A stretch of DNA of 64,000 nt from Candidatus Poribacteria bacterium (GTDB taxonomy: Bacteria; Poribacteria; WGA-4E; WGA-3G): NCBI GenBank assembly GCA_012270865.1, contig JAAXHL010000132.1:1-64000 (forward strand), read 5' to 3'. The notes below the pieces were generated by a model that was not told the origin of the DNA, searched no databases, and saw only the letters and a list, made by a program, of their open reading frames with translations. Shown piece by piece: positions 16,405 to 27,357 of the stretch (position 1 is the first letter of the stretch; each line of letters starts with the position of its first letter). Position numbers and translations under genes: made by a program.

Positions 16405-17850
16405 CTAAGACTTTGAAAAAATCAAGATCGCATCTGCAATTGCGCGTCCCTGTTGTTGTGGCATCGGACGAATTCGACGATTCCCGCGCGCCGGTCTCGT
16501 GTTTCGCGCCGCTCGCGCGCGTTCAGGTGTCGGTTTATCACGCGAAGCCTGTTGGGGTCCGTCCATAGTCGGTTTATCACGCGAAGCCTGTTGGGGACCT
16601 TCCACAGAGCCTCGAGTCGGTCTGCCACGTGAAATCTGTTCTGATGGTTTCTTCGCATCAGGTTTAACAGGATCCGACTTCTTGACACTCACGACTTCGT
16701 CCTGAATGACCAACATTGATGAATTGCCGCCATCAAGATTAAGCGCATCCGTGGCACCCCATTCCAGAAACAGTTCCGAAAGGCGTGTTAACATAACACC
16801 GCGCCGGACACCTGCCTTCGCTGCCGTTATTGTGACAAAAAGGAGCGTGCCATCTGCCTTTTTACCGATCGCTGTCCGCGGATGCCAAAAACTGTGAAAC
16901 GCTTGGTCAAACCCTTCACGCTCGTACGCTTGTGTGGAAGAAGCAACTCCATTCCGCAACAGCAACGGACCGCCGCCGATAATATGCACAAAACTTGCCC
17001 ACAAATTACTGTCACCAACGCGTTCCGGAATGACCGTCTCACGAATCTCGACAACATCACCTTGCTTGAGATGTCCTAATAGTTCAGCACGTCTCCTGCC
17101 ACTTGCGGATAGGATATAACCGTCTGCCGGAATGCGCGAACTCCCTTGTTTATCGTAGATACCGGTTACTTCACCATTTCTTACCGCAACCTCTATACCA
17201 TCGGGCATTGTCAACGTTGCCGCATGGAAATGGGGTCGGTAAATGACCAATTCGCTTCTACCGCGACTCCGATTCATACCGTCAATCCGCAACGTCTCTC
17301 CGTTCGGCAGGACGAGTTCCAACAGTAGAACGATCCTGTCGATGTGCGTCTCAATTTTCCCATCAACTGTCCTAAATCCGATGACGGCTCTACCCTGTTC
17401 CGGTTCACTGACCCATTCGCCATCAATCTTTAGTGCACCGACAGATTCCCCGCGAAACGTGCCTACCATTTCAAAGAAACCGCCATTGATAGCAGCGAAC
17501 GCCTTGTGTCGCCGTGCAAGCGATACCAACGATTCTGTACCGATACCGGCACTCAGCGCACGGTAGGGGCGGATATCCACCGCATCTGCGGATACCGCAA
17601 GGATGTTCGTCAGCACACCGTTGTCTAATATCTGGCGATGTACTATCCCTTGAGCAATCGTGTTGGTCACATCGCTCTGTTCTGGGTCGGTGTAGGAACG
17701 GAAGTAGCCGGTTATTTTCCTAAGCTCAACCGTCCGACCTGCCCAAATACCGAGACTGAAGACCAATAATAAACCAACAATCGTAGATAGACGCGGATGG
17801 CGTTGAATGAAACTGAAACATCGCCGTCCTAAATAGGTAATATCAAACAT
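16405..17850 (-). CDS. Phosphodiester glycosidase family (NAGPA-like) membrane protein
   Basis: 481 residues. A transmembrane anchor lies at about 22-38 (LSTIVGLLLVFSLGIWAG). The NAGPA domain (N-acetylglucosamine-1-phosphodiester alpha-N-acetylglucosaminidase family) has its two hallmark motifs, AAINGGFF at 119-126 and LNLDGGNSSML at 370-380. In the family these line the active site; bacterial members are thought to cleave sugar phosphodiesters in cell-wall or exopolysaccharide material. Residues 392-467 are an insert rich in Arg, Pro, Gln and Lys with a duplicated GPQQASRDKPT, placed between the core and the final conserved strand (GRAIADAILIF). The insert is encoded partly by a 39-bp tandem repeat. 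The protein is probably periplasmic. Confidence 0.85.
   Translation of the reverse strand: MFDITYLGRRCFSFIQRHPRLSTIVGLLLVFSLGIWAGRTVELRKITGYFRSYTDPEQSDVTNTIAQGIVHRQILDNGVLTNILAVSADAVDIRPYRALSAGIGTESLVSLARRHKAFAAINGGFFEMVGTFRGESVGALKIDGEWVSEPEQGRAVIGFRTVDGKIETHIDRIVLLLELVLPNGETLRIDGMNRSRGRSELVIYRPHFHAATLTMPDGIEVAVRNGEVTGIYDKQGSSRIPADGYILSASGRRRAELLGHLKQGDVVEIRETVIPERVGDSNLWASFVHIIGGGPLLLRNGVASSTQAYEREGFDQAFHSFWHPRTAIGKKADGTLLFVTITAAKAGVRRGVMLTRLSELFLEWGATDALNLDGGNSSMLVIQDEVVSVKKSDPVKPDAKKPSEQISRGRPTRGSVEGPQQASRDKPTMDGPQQASRDKPTPERARAARNTRPARGNRRIRPMPQQQGRAIADAILIFSKS
16529..16606. repeat. 39-bp tandem repeat in the glycosidase gene
   Basis: The unit beginning gtcggtttatcacgcgaagc at 16529 recurs at 16568 with a change near its end. 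The period of 39 bp is 13 codons, so the reading frame is kept and the protein gains a second GPQQASRDKPT. Confidence 0.8.
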
Positions 17851-17872
17851 CTTTTAACTATTGGATTCTGAT

Positions 17873-17904
17873 CTGCCCTCCGCTACGCTTACGGGCAGGT
17901 TTTT
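17873..17904 (+). other. Hairpin with T tract between two minus-strand genes
   Basis: ctgccc (17873-17878) pairs with gggcag (17893-17898), followed on the plus strand by gtttttg. Read on the plus strand this looks like a small terminator, but no plus-strand gene ends here. It may instead be one of the short dispersed palindromes. The rest of 17851-18009 shows nothing else. Confidence 0.4.
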
Positions 17905-18009
17905 GATTAATTCAAGGTTAAATTAAAAGAAAAAATTCAAGAACCGTAGCACGTAACGAAGTGGAGTGCGGACTTAAGGAACGCACACAAAAATCTAAAC
18001 ACACGCTGT

Positions 18010-19413
18010 TTAACCGCAAGGTAAATTAAAAATCCGTTTCTCCCATTCATCACACGTTGCGCGCGTCTGCCGAACCGAAGCACCGATATAGTTTGTTGGA
18101 TCTTGCAGTGCAGCACGCTGCGGTTCCGTCAACTTTTCCAAGAAAGGTTGGAACGTCTCATCTTCCCACAATAACGTCGTGAGACTTTTTCCTGTCTGAT
18201 GTACTTGTCCTATTAATTTTCGAGTGTGATCGTACGCATCCGGGAATCCGTAATACGCCATTAGCAGATAGATCGGTTCCGCGATTGTATCCTCAGCACT
18301 GAGTGCAAGGTTGCGTCGCATGTTGTCCGCCTTGACATCCATCTCGTCTAACGCGCGTCGCAGTCGATAGATAGCATAATCAAACGCCGTAAACAGTTCC
18401 GTCACAAAACGACTTGATGCCGAATTCGTCAGATCGCGTTGATGCTCTAAGATACTATCCATAAAGACAGTCTGCATACGCGGCACAAACGCCTTCCACA
18501 TACTTTTGATGTTCTCATAAGCTTCCGGGTTCACTTTGTGCGGCATCGTTGACGAACCTACCAGCTGCGGATTGTATTTCCGACCCACCTCCGCGATTTC
18601 GGTACGGTAGAGGTGCCGCATATCATCTGCGAAGTTCGCAAGCACCGTATACGCTGCCGTAACCTGATATGCCAAATCCGAAATAAATTCCGGTTCGACA
18701 CACTGCGTTGATGTGTGCGTATCGGACGGTTTCAAACCGAGCAGTGCAAGGAAATCCGCCTCAATCTGTTCGGGGTGTTCATGAATCAGCGTGAGTCCAT
18801 TAAACGCGCCGACTGCACCTGAGAATTGACCCCGCAGATTTTGCCCTGCTTCGTGAATCTTCTCAATCCGAGTCCCAAGACGACTGATGTAAAGTGCTAA
18901 AGAATAACCAAACGTTATCGGTTCCGCGTGTTGTCCGTGTGTTCTACCGATTTGCACCGTCTCTGCGTGTTCGCGCGCCAACGTAATAAGTTGCTGCACC
19001 AGCGCAATCAGATCCGGGACAATAACATTTTCAGTCAACGCTTTGAATCGCAACGCCGTGGCGGTATCCAGAATGTCCGCTGAGGTTGCGAATAGATGCA
19101 CATAAGGACGCGCTTCTGGACTAATCTTTCGACGGATGACATTAACGAGCGAACGGATGTTGTGCCGAATCCGTGACTGCTCCTCGTAGACCTCTTCCGC
19201 TGTTACCATATCAACTGCCGCTTCTACCTCATCAGCGATCCTCGATGAGCAGACACCATAATTTGCCAAAGTCCGTACCAACGCCGCCTCCACCTTCGCT
19301 TGATACGTAACGTATCCCGCTTCAGAGACATAAGGCAGCAGTCGTTTCATAAAATCTGGATCGCCGCCATAATATCTGAAATCCAGTGGACTCACGGCTT
19401 CGTAAAGTTCCAT
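18010..19413 (-). CDS. purB: Adenylosuccinate lyase
   Basis: 467 residues of the fumarase/aspartase superfamily. It would convert SAICAR to AICAR and adenylosuccinate to AMP in purine synthesis, in the cytoplasm as a homotetramer. Visible motifs are TSADILDTATALRFK (first conserved region), GRTHGQHAEPITFG near residue 156 (catalytic His) and the superfamily signature GSSTMPHKVNPEAYENI starting near residue 286, with the mobile-loop serine. The combination MPHKVNPEAYENI with TSADI fits adenylosuccinate lyase better than argininosuccinate lyase. Length is normal for the family. A promoter lies upstream on the minus strand at 19472-19500, so it is likely transcribed alone. Confidence 0.92.
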   Translation of the reverse strand: MELYEAVSPLDFRYYGGDPDFMKRLLPYVSEAGYVTYQAKVEAALVRTLANYGVCSSRIADEVEAAVDMVTAEEVYEEQSRIRHNIRSLVNVIRRKISPEARPYVHLFATSADILDTATALRFKALTENVIVPDLIALVQQLITLAREHAETVQIGRTHGQHAEPITFGYSLALYISRLGTRIEKIHEAGQNLRGQFSGAVGAFNGLTLIHEHPEQIEADFLALLGLKPSDTHTSTQCVEPEFISDLAYQVTAAYTVLANFADDMRHLYRTEIAEVGRKYNPQLVGSSTMPHKVNPEAYENIKSMWKAFVPRMQTVFMDSILEHQRDLTNSASSRFVTELFTAFDYAIYRLRRALDEMDVKADNMRRNLALSAEDTIAEPIYLLMAYYGFPDAYDHTRKLIGQVHQTGKSLTTLLWEDETFQPFLEKLTEPQRAALQDPTNYIGASVRQTRATCDEWEKRIFNLPCG

Positions 19414-19471
19414 AAAATATTTTCTCCGTTAAGTTCGGAGGAACCCTCCGCTTTTCTCTTCCGTTTTGTCT

Positions 19472-19500
19472 ATTATACCGAATAGTAGTCCGAAAGTAAA
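19472..19500 (-). promoter_or_regulatory. Sigma-70-like promoter of purB
   Basis: On the minus strand TTTACT (plus 19495-19500) and a perfect TATAAT (plus 19472-19477) are 17 bp apart, leaving a leader of about 50 nt before purB. An inverted repeat gaaagtaa/ttactttc (19492-19499, 19509-19516) overlaps the -35 box and could be an operator, possibly purine-responsive (inference). Confidence 0.5.
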
Positions 19501-19605
19501 GTATTTTGTTACTTTCACTAAATCGCTCTATTTCCCTATGCTCTTTCAAAGTTCTTCACACAAATACAGCTTGCATAAAAATAAACTCGGATATACCAAA
19601 AAGCA

Positions 19606-19618
19606 GCCCCAGCGGGGC
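19606..19618. repeat. Short palindrome gccccagcggggc in the purB-esterase gap
   Basis: A small dispersed palindrome within cagccccagcggggcggaat. The surrounding stretch 19520-19690 between the divergent genes is AT-rich and I see no gene or RNA in it. Confidence 0.45.
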
Positions 19619-19697
19619 GGAATATCTATAGAAGCTGTCCAAACTATAGCAAATTATAGTGAAACCTACAATTAAGTAGACACTTTTCCTTGAAAAA

Positions 19698-19838
19698 CAG
19701 GGCTATTTAGTTCTCGGTTTTTTCGTCCAATTTTGAACACCCAGGGCCGGTAGGTGCGGTTTGGAACCGCACCGGGACTGAAAAGAAAATTCAGAAATTT
19801 AGAAAATCTGATGATTTGTTTAAAACTAAATCACCCTG
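19698..19838 (+). mobile_element. MITE copy 1 with 9-bp target duplication
   Basis: A non-coding element of 141 bp has terminal inverted repeats CAGGGCTATTTAGTT (19698-19712) and AACTAAATCACCCTG (19824-19838), 13 of 15 matching. It is flanked by the exact direct repeat cttgaaaaa (19689-19697 and 19839-19847), a 9-bp target-site duplication. Internally it holds ggtgcggtttggaaccgcacc, a strong hairpin. A near-identical copy is at 36702-36841. It has no transposase and must rely on one elsewhere. Confidence 0.92.
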
Positions 19839-19856
19839 CTTGAAAAAAGATAGTAC

Positions 19857-19885
19857 TTGACTTTTTCTCACATTTGCGGTATAGA
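19857..19885 (+). promoter_or_regulatory. Sigma-70-like promoter of the esterase gene
   Basis: TTGACT (19857-19862) and TATAGA (19880-19885) are 17 bp apart, starting ten bases after the MITE target duplication. The gene starts at 19958. Confidence 0.5.
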
Positions 19886-19957
19886 TAATGAAGTGAAAAT
19901 TTTAGGCGATAAGCGAATAACGCGATATAGATCGGATGATCATGAAAGGAGACCGTT

Positions 19958-20974
19958 ATGGCGATGCAGCGTTTTCTGACAGCAGAGCAGGGCGTCGAAC
20001 ACCTTCTGAAAGCAACCCCACCCCTCCGTTTCAATGGGACGACCAAAACAGAATGGCAAGAATGGCGAAAGAAATTCCGACGTAATCTCGTGAAGGACCT
20101 CGGACCTTCACCAGAAGCGATACCGTTAGAAGTTGAAACACTGGAACAGATACAACTTGACGGCTATACGCGTGAAAAAATTATCTTTAACCCCGATCCA
20201 TTCTCTTCAATCCCCGCATACATCTTGACACCAGATGGCGCAGATGCAAAAAATCCGGCCCCCGCGGTCCTCTGCGCACACGGACACGGTATCGGTAAAG
20301 ATGGCGCAGTCGGGATTGTGGATGACTATCAAAAGCAGTACGCCGTTGAATTGGCGAAGCGTGGGTTTGTAACGCTTGCTCCGGATTGGCGCTGCTTCGG
20401 TGAGCGAAAAGACCGTGATGAATGGGTCCGACGACCGAGCCGTGATGGATGCAACGTCGCCTATCTCGCTTTCGGATACTTCGGATACCAACTCCTGCGA
20501 CTCAACGTCTCCGATGGACAGCGATGTTTGGACTACCTCCAATCGCGTCCTGAAGTTGACAGTCATCGTTTGGGATGTATGGGGTGTTCCTTTGGTGGCA
20601 CGATGACTACCTACATCTCTGCTTTGGATCAACGCGTCAAAGCGGCGGTTATCGTCTGTTATCTCAGCACACTCACGGACGCACTCAATGACCGCGGACG
20701 CGGCAATACATGTGGTTCACAGTTTATGTTCGGGTTACGCAAGGCAGGCGACATCGCTGATGTGGCAGGGCTCATCGCACCACGGGCTTGTATGGCGCAA
20801 ATCGGTTCCGACGATATGTGTTTTATTGAGGCGGATGCCTTAGCCTCCTTCAAACAACTGGAGAAAATCTACACTGCATCAGGAAGAGGCGATCAATTAG
20901 TTTTGGATCACTTTCAAGGTGAGCATGAAATCAATCTGGAAACCGGAATCGAGTTCTTGCAGGAACGATTATGA
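19958..20974 (+). CDS. Alpha/beta hydrolase (acetylxylan-esterase/dienelactone-hydrolase-like)
   Basis: 338 residues with a complete alpha/beta-hydrolase triad: nucleophile Ser211 in GCSFGG, an acid at Asp285 or Asp286 (QIGSDDMCF) and His323 (QGEHEI). The oxyanion region is AVLCAHGHG near 104-111. No signal peptide is seen, so it acts in the cytoplasm. The family (Abhydrolase_7 / prolyl oligopeptidase-like, annotated as acetylxylan esterase or dienelactone hydrolase) is common in Planctomycetes and Poribacteria near sugar-degrading genes; the exact substrate is unknown. The start has a clear gaaaggag nine nt upstream. A promoter lies directly downstream of a MITE. It is convergent with lysA. 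Confidence 0.8.
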   Translation: MAMQRFLTAEQGVEHLLKATPPLRFNGTTKTEWQEWRKKFRRNLVKDLGPSPEAIPLEVETLEQIQLDGYTREKIIFNPDPFSSIPAYILTPDGADAKNPAPAVLCAHGHGIGKDGAVGIVDDYQKQYAVELAKRGFVTLAPDWRCFGERKDRDEWVRRPSRDGCNVAYLAFGYFGYQLLRLNVSDGQRCLDYLQSRPEVDSHRLGCMGCSFGGTMTTYISALDQRVKAAVIVCYLSTLTDALNDRGRGNTCGSQFMFGLRKAGDIADVAGLIAPRACMAQIGSDDMCFIEADALASFKQLEKIYTASGRGDQLVLDHFQGEHEINLETGIEFLQERL

Positions 20975-21023
20975 TACCATTTGAGCTAAACAGCAACCAC
21001 CCGCGCACAACACATCTATGCGC

Positions 21024-22686
<1,663 letters not shown>

Positions 22687-22883
22687 TTTCTTTCTCCTAT
22701 AGAGCCAGATGAATCAAGAAATATTTCCGAATCGTCAAGTGATGATGTTTTGTTTTTTACGTTCCTATTAAAGCATACCACAAAACGCTCCGAAACTCAA
22801 GATTTCCACACGAAGGTCTCATCTGTCAGAACCGAGATTTATGGAATTATCCCCGTTCAGTATCACATAAATCACGGTTCAGA

Positions 22884-24029
22884 CTAATATTCGCGTTTGT
22901 GCCAGTCGTCTTCCCAGAGGTTAAATGAACCTTCCCGATACGGATGTTCAGCGATGAGGTCCTCATTGAGCTCCATACCGAGTCCAGGTCCATTCGGTAG
23001 ACTAAAATAGCCGTCAACGACTTCTGGACACCCCGTCGCTGCCTCTTTGACCCACGCCTCAGAGAAATCGTTGAAATGTTCTTGAATCTTGAAGTTCGTC
23101 GTACAGGCGGCAAAATGCAAGGCGGTTGCTGTAGAGACCGGTCCGCCGACATTATGCGGTGCAACCGTCATATAGCACATATCCCCCATCGCTGCGATTT
23201 TTTTCGTTTCTAAGAAGCCGCCCGTCTGTGTAATATCCGGCTGTAAGATGTCCGCTGCTTGTAGGTTAATCAACTCACGATACTCATACTTATTATGGAG
23301 CCGTTCACCCGTGGCGACAGGCGTATTAATCTTATCGGCAGCTTTCGCGAGCGCAGCGATGTTATCCGGCGGCACAGGCTCCTCAACCCAGCTCGGTTGG
23401 TACTTTTCCAATTCCGCCGCAATTTCGATTGCCGTATACGGGCTAAACCGACCGTGCATCTCAACAAGGATTTCGACATCAGGCCCGACGGCATCACGTA
23501 CGGCTTCAACGAGTGCTACGGATTTCAACTTCTCTTCGTAAGAGAGTTCATAATAGCCTGCTCCGAAAGGATCGAACTTCAGTGCTCGGTACCCTTTTTC
23601 AAGCACCCTTTTGGCAGCATCATGGAACTCTTCGGGTGCGCGTTCAACGCGATACCAACCGTTAGCATACGCCTTAATCTTATCGCGGCAGGCACCACCG
23701 AGCAACCGGTAGACCGGTTGATTCAACGCTTTGCCGATAATATCCCAGCACGCAATCTCAATGACGCTAATGCCGGTGGCAACGATTTCACCCGCACGAC
23801 CGTAATCATCGCGAAAGAGTCGTTGGTAGAGGTCTTCCGTGTTAAACGGGTCACTCCCGATAATATGTCGTTTCTTTGCACCATCAATATAAGCAACAAG
23901 TGCGTCTGTGCGGTTATTCATCCGGACTTCACTGACACCGGTCAAACCTTCGTCGGTCTCAACTTTGACAAAGGTTAAGTTCCGCCAACTCGTCCCCATG
24001 ACAAGGGTTTTGACATCTGTAATCTTCAT
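22884..24029 (-). CDS. Enolase-superfamily acid-sugar dehydratase, D-galactonate dehydratase-like
   Basis: 381 residues of the mandelate racemase/muconate lactonizing branch. Metal ligands can be placed at Glu190, Glu216 (VEEPV) and Glu242 (GERL); the bases are His192 (EMHGR) and His292 (PHNVGG). A constant shift of seven from the D183-x-H185, E209, E235, H285 set of D-galactonate dehydratase fits that subgroup. One difference is Glu in place of Asp at the first ligand. The N-terminal capping domain is present and length is normal. It probably dehydrates an aldonic acid released by nearby sulfatase and esterase action (inference). It lies four nt after the sulfatase gene, forming one unit. 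Confidence 0.85.
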   Translation of the reverse strand: MKITDVKTLVMGTSWRNLTFVKVETDEGLTGVSEVRMNNRTDALVAYIDGAKKRHIIGSDPFNTEDLYQRLFRDDYGRAGEIVATGISVIEIACWDIIGKALNQPVYRLLGGACRDKIKAYANGWYRVERAPEEFHDAAKRVLEKGYRALKFDPFGAGYYELSYEEKLKSVALVEAVRDAVGPDVEILVEMHGRFSPYTAIEIAAELEKYQPSWVEEPVPPDNIAALAKAADKINTPVATGERLHNKYEYRELINLQAADILQPDITQTGGFLETKKIAAMGDMCYMTVAPHNVGGPVSTATALHFAACTTNFKIQEHFNDFSEAWVKEAATGCPEVVDGYFSLPNGPGLGMELNEDLIAEHPYREGSFNLWEDDWHKREY

Positions 24030-24033
24030 GATA

Positions 24034-25401
24034 TTAATTTCTCGCCTCCGCTTCGGTTACACTGCGTTGTCCGCTCCGTTGTGTCGGTGCCGGTTCGACC
24101 GTTGGAGCCTCTTCACCCGCCTCCAGCATCCGCCGAATCAGCCGCTCCCGCATTACCTCTGTAACCGGTTCATGCGATTGGAGTCCGATCAGGTTCCGTA
24201 ACTCATAAGGATCCACCTGAAGATCGTAAAGATACTGTTCCACATACTGGTCTGACCCAGCGTCTCTACCCGCGTTGCTATTCGGCGCGTCCACGCCGTA
24301 TTTCCAACGTTGTGTCCGCACGGCACGTCCGACCTGCGCTTCACTAATCTGAACGAAGACCTCCTCTGGCCAACCCTCCGTTTCCCCACGTACCAACGGC
24401 ATAATAGACCTACCTTGCATCTCAGCCGGGACTTCCAAACCTGCTGCATCGAGGAGCGTCGGTGGGAGATCTACGAGACTAACGAGTTCTTGAATCTGTC
24501 CACCGCCGATGAAATCGCCACCGTGAAACGCAGTCGGCACACGGATAGAACTCTCGTGGCATGAACGTTTGTATTCGCTGTTACGGGTCTTGAAATGGCA
24601 CCCGTGGTCGGAGGTAAAGAGGATGATGGTATTGTCGAGCAAGTGGAGACTTTTGAGTGCATCGAGAAGCCGACCGAGTGCTTCATCTAACCTTTTCACC
24701 ATACCGTAGTAACCGCCTAAATGCTGATGCGTCGAACCTCCCAGCGCAGCGAGATCCGGCGGTATCCACTTCGCGGTATACCGTTCTCGGTACCCGTCCG
24801 GTGGTGGGTAATCGTCCAAATGGTTCTGATGGTGCGGTTCGATGTATGAGGTAAAGAGGTAAAACGGATCGTTTTGGTGCCGATCAACATAACGGATAAC
24901 CGCATCCGTGAGCGCATCTACGCGGTAACCCGGAAGGTCAACAGGTTTATTGTCGTTATCATAGAGTGTCGTCTGATACGCATCGGAAGTGAATTCAAGG
25001 ACGTTGGATGCTAACCAGTAATCATAACCGCCGCGATGCTCCGCAGGCACCGGTCCCGGTCCAGCACCACTGCGACTATAGAGGTGCCATTTACCGATAT
25101 ATCCGGTAGCGTAGCCTGCTTCACCGAAATGATGTGCGAGGGTCTTGAGGTTCGGGGATAGGGGGATACCGTTTCGGAAGCAGCCCGTGCGTGTCGCATA
25201 TAATCCCGTTTGAAGGCATGAGCGCGCAGGCCCACAGACCGGTTGGCACGTAAATGAACGCCGGACATGTGTCCCGCGCTGTGCCATCCGATCGAAATTT
25301 GGTGTCAGATCGAGTGGGTTACCGTGCAAACCGGAGGTGTCCCACCGCTGTTGGTCAGTAAAAAAAACGATAACATTCGGTTGATTTGCGTCTTGTGGCA
25401 T
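24034..25401 (-). CDS. Cys-type sulfatase
   Basis: 455 residues of the alkaline-phosphatase-superfamily sulfatases. The formylglycine site is Cys56-G-P-A-Arg60 inside VCGPARSCLQTGLYATRTG, so activation by a maturase encoded elsewhere is required. The N-terminal metal site has VFFTDQQRWD (Asp16, Gln17). The second metal motif is TIILFTSDHGCHF and the usual KWHLY and RTQRWKYG segments are present. No signal peptide is seen. It likely removes sulfate from algal or sponge-derived polysaccharide or an internalised sugar. Downstream, at four nt, is an acid-sugar dehydratase gene, which supports a sulfated sugar pathway. The C-terminus has a Ser/Arg-rich tail (PTQRSGQRSVTEAEARN). Confidence 0.9.
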   Translation of the reverse strand: MPQDANQPNVIVFFTDQQRWDTSGLHGNPLDLTPNFDRMAQRGTHVRRSFTCQPVCGPARSCLQTGLYATRTGCFRNGIPLSPNLKTLAHHFGEAGYATGYIGKWHLYSRSGAGPGPVPAEHRGGYDYWLASNVLEFTSDAYQTTLYDNDNKPVDLPGYRVDALTDAVIRYVDRHQNDPFYLFTSYIEPHHQNHLDDYPPPDGYRERYTAKWIPPDLAALGGSTHQHLGGYYGMVKRLDEALGRLLDALKSLHLLDNTIILFTSDHGCHFKTRNSEYKRSCHESSIRVPTAFHGGDFIGGGQIQELVSLVDLPPTLLDAAGLEVPAEMQGRSIMPLVRGETEGWPEEVFVQISEAQVGRAVRTQRWKYGVDAPNSNAGRDAGSDQYVEQYLYDLQVDPYELRNLIGLQSHEPVTEVMRERLIRRMLEAGEEAPTVEPAPTQRSGQRSVTEAEARN

Positions 25402-25518
25402 ATCTCTGCTTTCCTCTCTCTGTTTAGATTTGGCTTACCTCATTTTAAGAGATTTCCAGCCAGAAGTCAAGCAGAAAATTTGGATGGTGAGAATTTGATA
25501 ATGGTAGGTTTAAACTCT

Positions 25519-27345
25519 CTAATCGGAGTCAACTTTCTTATAACCTTTCGGTAACGGTTTATCAGCAACAAGCGCAGATTTCAGCGGACGGACGTGTCGG
25601 CAGCTACCGCGGTGTGTGAACCCGGGACAGTCGCACGTTATATCTACACCGACAACCTCCAGCGTGTAGAATTTGCCTTGCTGTGATGAACTCTCAGCAC
25701 GGTAGACCCGACGCTCAGGACCCGCAAGGACTTGCGCTAAAGTACGAATCGCTTCTTCCGAATACGGACGCAACCGCGCACGTGTCGCCTCGCGAAGATG
25801 GGCGGCGTTCTCTTCAAGGTATGTTTCCCCTGCTTTATGAAGCACATCATGGATTTCGGACTCTTCAAGTTCAGTCGTTTCGATAGACAAGGCATTCATC
25901 ATACGCTTGAGTTCACTGAGAACATCTAACTGAAGAGTCGCCTCGCCACCCGGTATTAATATCGATCCTTCGATGATGGAATCCATCAACGCTGCTTTTG
26001 TTTCTAATACCGTCTTAACAAACGAATCAACAGTTCCAGTCGCAATCATATACGTAACATTAACAGTCCCTGTCTGACCGATACGATAGGCGCGATCTTC
26101 TGCCTGCCAGTGGTTGGCAGGTACCCAATCTAAATCGTTAAAGACGATCTGCCGCGCTGCTGTGAGATTGATACCAACGCCTGCTATGTGCATATTGGCG
26201 ACAAAAAGTTTCAGATCATCATCGTTTTGAAAACGATCCACCCTATTTTGTCGCTCGTGGACAGGAACTTCACCGGAAACATAAACCGCTCGCTCCTTGA
26301 AATGCCTTTGGAAACGCTGCATCGTATTCAGGAAAGATGTAAAAATAATGACCTTTTCGCCTTGTTCCAACGCATTTTCCACGAATTTAATGGTGTGACG
26401 GCATTTGACAAAGGCAATCGCTCGACGCACTTGCGTTAGCCTGCCCATCCCAGTCCCTAAATCCGTAGTGTCTATTGAGTTATCTAATTCATCGCGGTGT
26501 TCTGATGATAGTCCCACGGATTCTGGTGTCTCACCAATGGCTTCAGGCGTGTCAAATTTGGATATGAAGTTTTGTACCAATCGATTAAAGTGCTGGATGG
26601 CATAAGGATGCAGTTCGACCTCCATCCATGTTCGTACCTTAGGTGGAAGGTCTAACACCTCATCTTTTGTACGACGCAGCATGACCCCGTGTAGTTGGAC
26701 AGTCAATTCTTCGATATTGCTTGCACCGTCTGCCACCAATCCGAAATCGCCTTGATACGCTTCACAATAACGTTTGGCAAAACTGAGGAAACTCTTTCCG
26801 AGCGGATGCTCCAGAATCTGCAACAGCGGAAAAAGGTCGCGCGGACGGCTTGTCATCGGCGTACCGGTTAACGCATGCACGACAAGGTCACGTTTTATCT
26901 CCTTAACCAGTTTGGAGGCGTTTCGACTCCGCTGACTCTGATAATTTTTTAGATAATGTGCTTCGTCAAAAACAACGCCTTTCCAGTCAAACGCAAGGAG
27001 TTGGTCAAGGTTTTTACCGAGGATTTCATAGTTGATAATAATCCAACCACGGTACTCTATAGGGGGGAGTGGTGCGGGACCAACGATGGCAGGTTCGGCA
27101 TCCGGAAAAACGATTTCGATTTCACGTGCCCAATTCCGTTTGATAGAGGCAGGACAAATCACGAGATAAGGTCCCTCAGATTCCGACTCAACCATCGCAA
27201 TAACGGACTGACGCGTTTTGCCGAGTCCCATATCATCAGCGAGAAGCGCACGACGGCGACCCAGCAGAAAGGCGATACCCTCTATTTGATGTGGATACAA
27301 GCCTGTAGCAATCTCTTCAGCATGTTTACGGGTGTCATCAGGCAT
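25519..27345 (-). CDS. SNF2-family helicase with C-terminal SWIM zinc finger
   Basis: 608 residues. The N-terminal SNF2 half has Walker A DDMGLGKT (37-44) and DEAH (127-130), then LTGTPMTSRPRDLFPLL. The C-terminal half has the helicase motifs VIIFTSFLNTMQRF and AEDRAYRIGQTGTVN. The last domain is a SWIM finger C571-x-C573...C582-x-H584, a variant often linked to nucleic-acid-binding remodelling ATPases. In eukaryotes SWIM-SNF2 are uncommon; in bacteria SWIM usually lies at the N-terminus (RapA-like HepA). The domain order here is reversed from that (family knowledge). It is encoded 13 nt after a VWA gene and in the same run as a restriction-modification pair, so a DNA-maintenance or defence role is possible. 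Confidence 0.85.
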   Translation of the reverse strand: MPDDTRKHAEEIATGLYPHQIEGIAFLLGRRRALLADDMGLGKTRQSVIAMVESESEGPYLVICPASIKRNWAREIEIVFPDAEPAIVGPAPLPPIEYRGWIIINYEILGKNLDQLLAFDWKGVVFDEAHYLKNYQSQRSRNASKLVKEIKRDLVVHALTGTPMTSRPRDLFPLLQILEHPLGKSFLSFAKRYCEAYQGDFGLVADGASNIEELTVQLHGVMLRRTKDEVLDLPPKVRTWMEVELHPYAIQHFNRLVQNFISKFDTPEAIGETPESVGLSSEHRDELDNSIDTTDLGTGMGRLTQVRRAIAFVKCRHTIKFVENALEQGEKVIIFTSFLNTMQRFQRHFKERAVYVSGEVPVHERQNRVDRFQNDDDLKLFVANMHIAGVGINLTAARQIVFNDLDWVPANHWQAEDRAYRIGQTGTVNVTYMIATGTVDSFVKTVLETKAALMDSIIEGSILIPGGEATLQLDVLSELKRMMNALSIETTELEESEIHDVLHKAGETYLEENAAHLREATRARLRPYSEEAIRTLAQVLAGPERRVYRAESSSQQGKFYTLEVVGVDITCDCPGFTHRGSCRHVRPLKSALVADKPLPKGYKKVDSD

Positions 27346-27357
27346 GCAGTTGCCCCT

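Noticed and set aside
17873..17904. Plus-strand intrinsic terminator
   Set aside because: No plus-strand gene ends there; listed only as a hairpin of unknown role.
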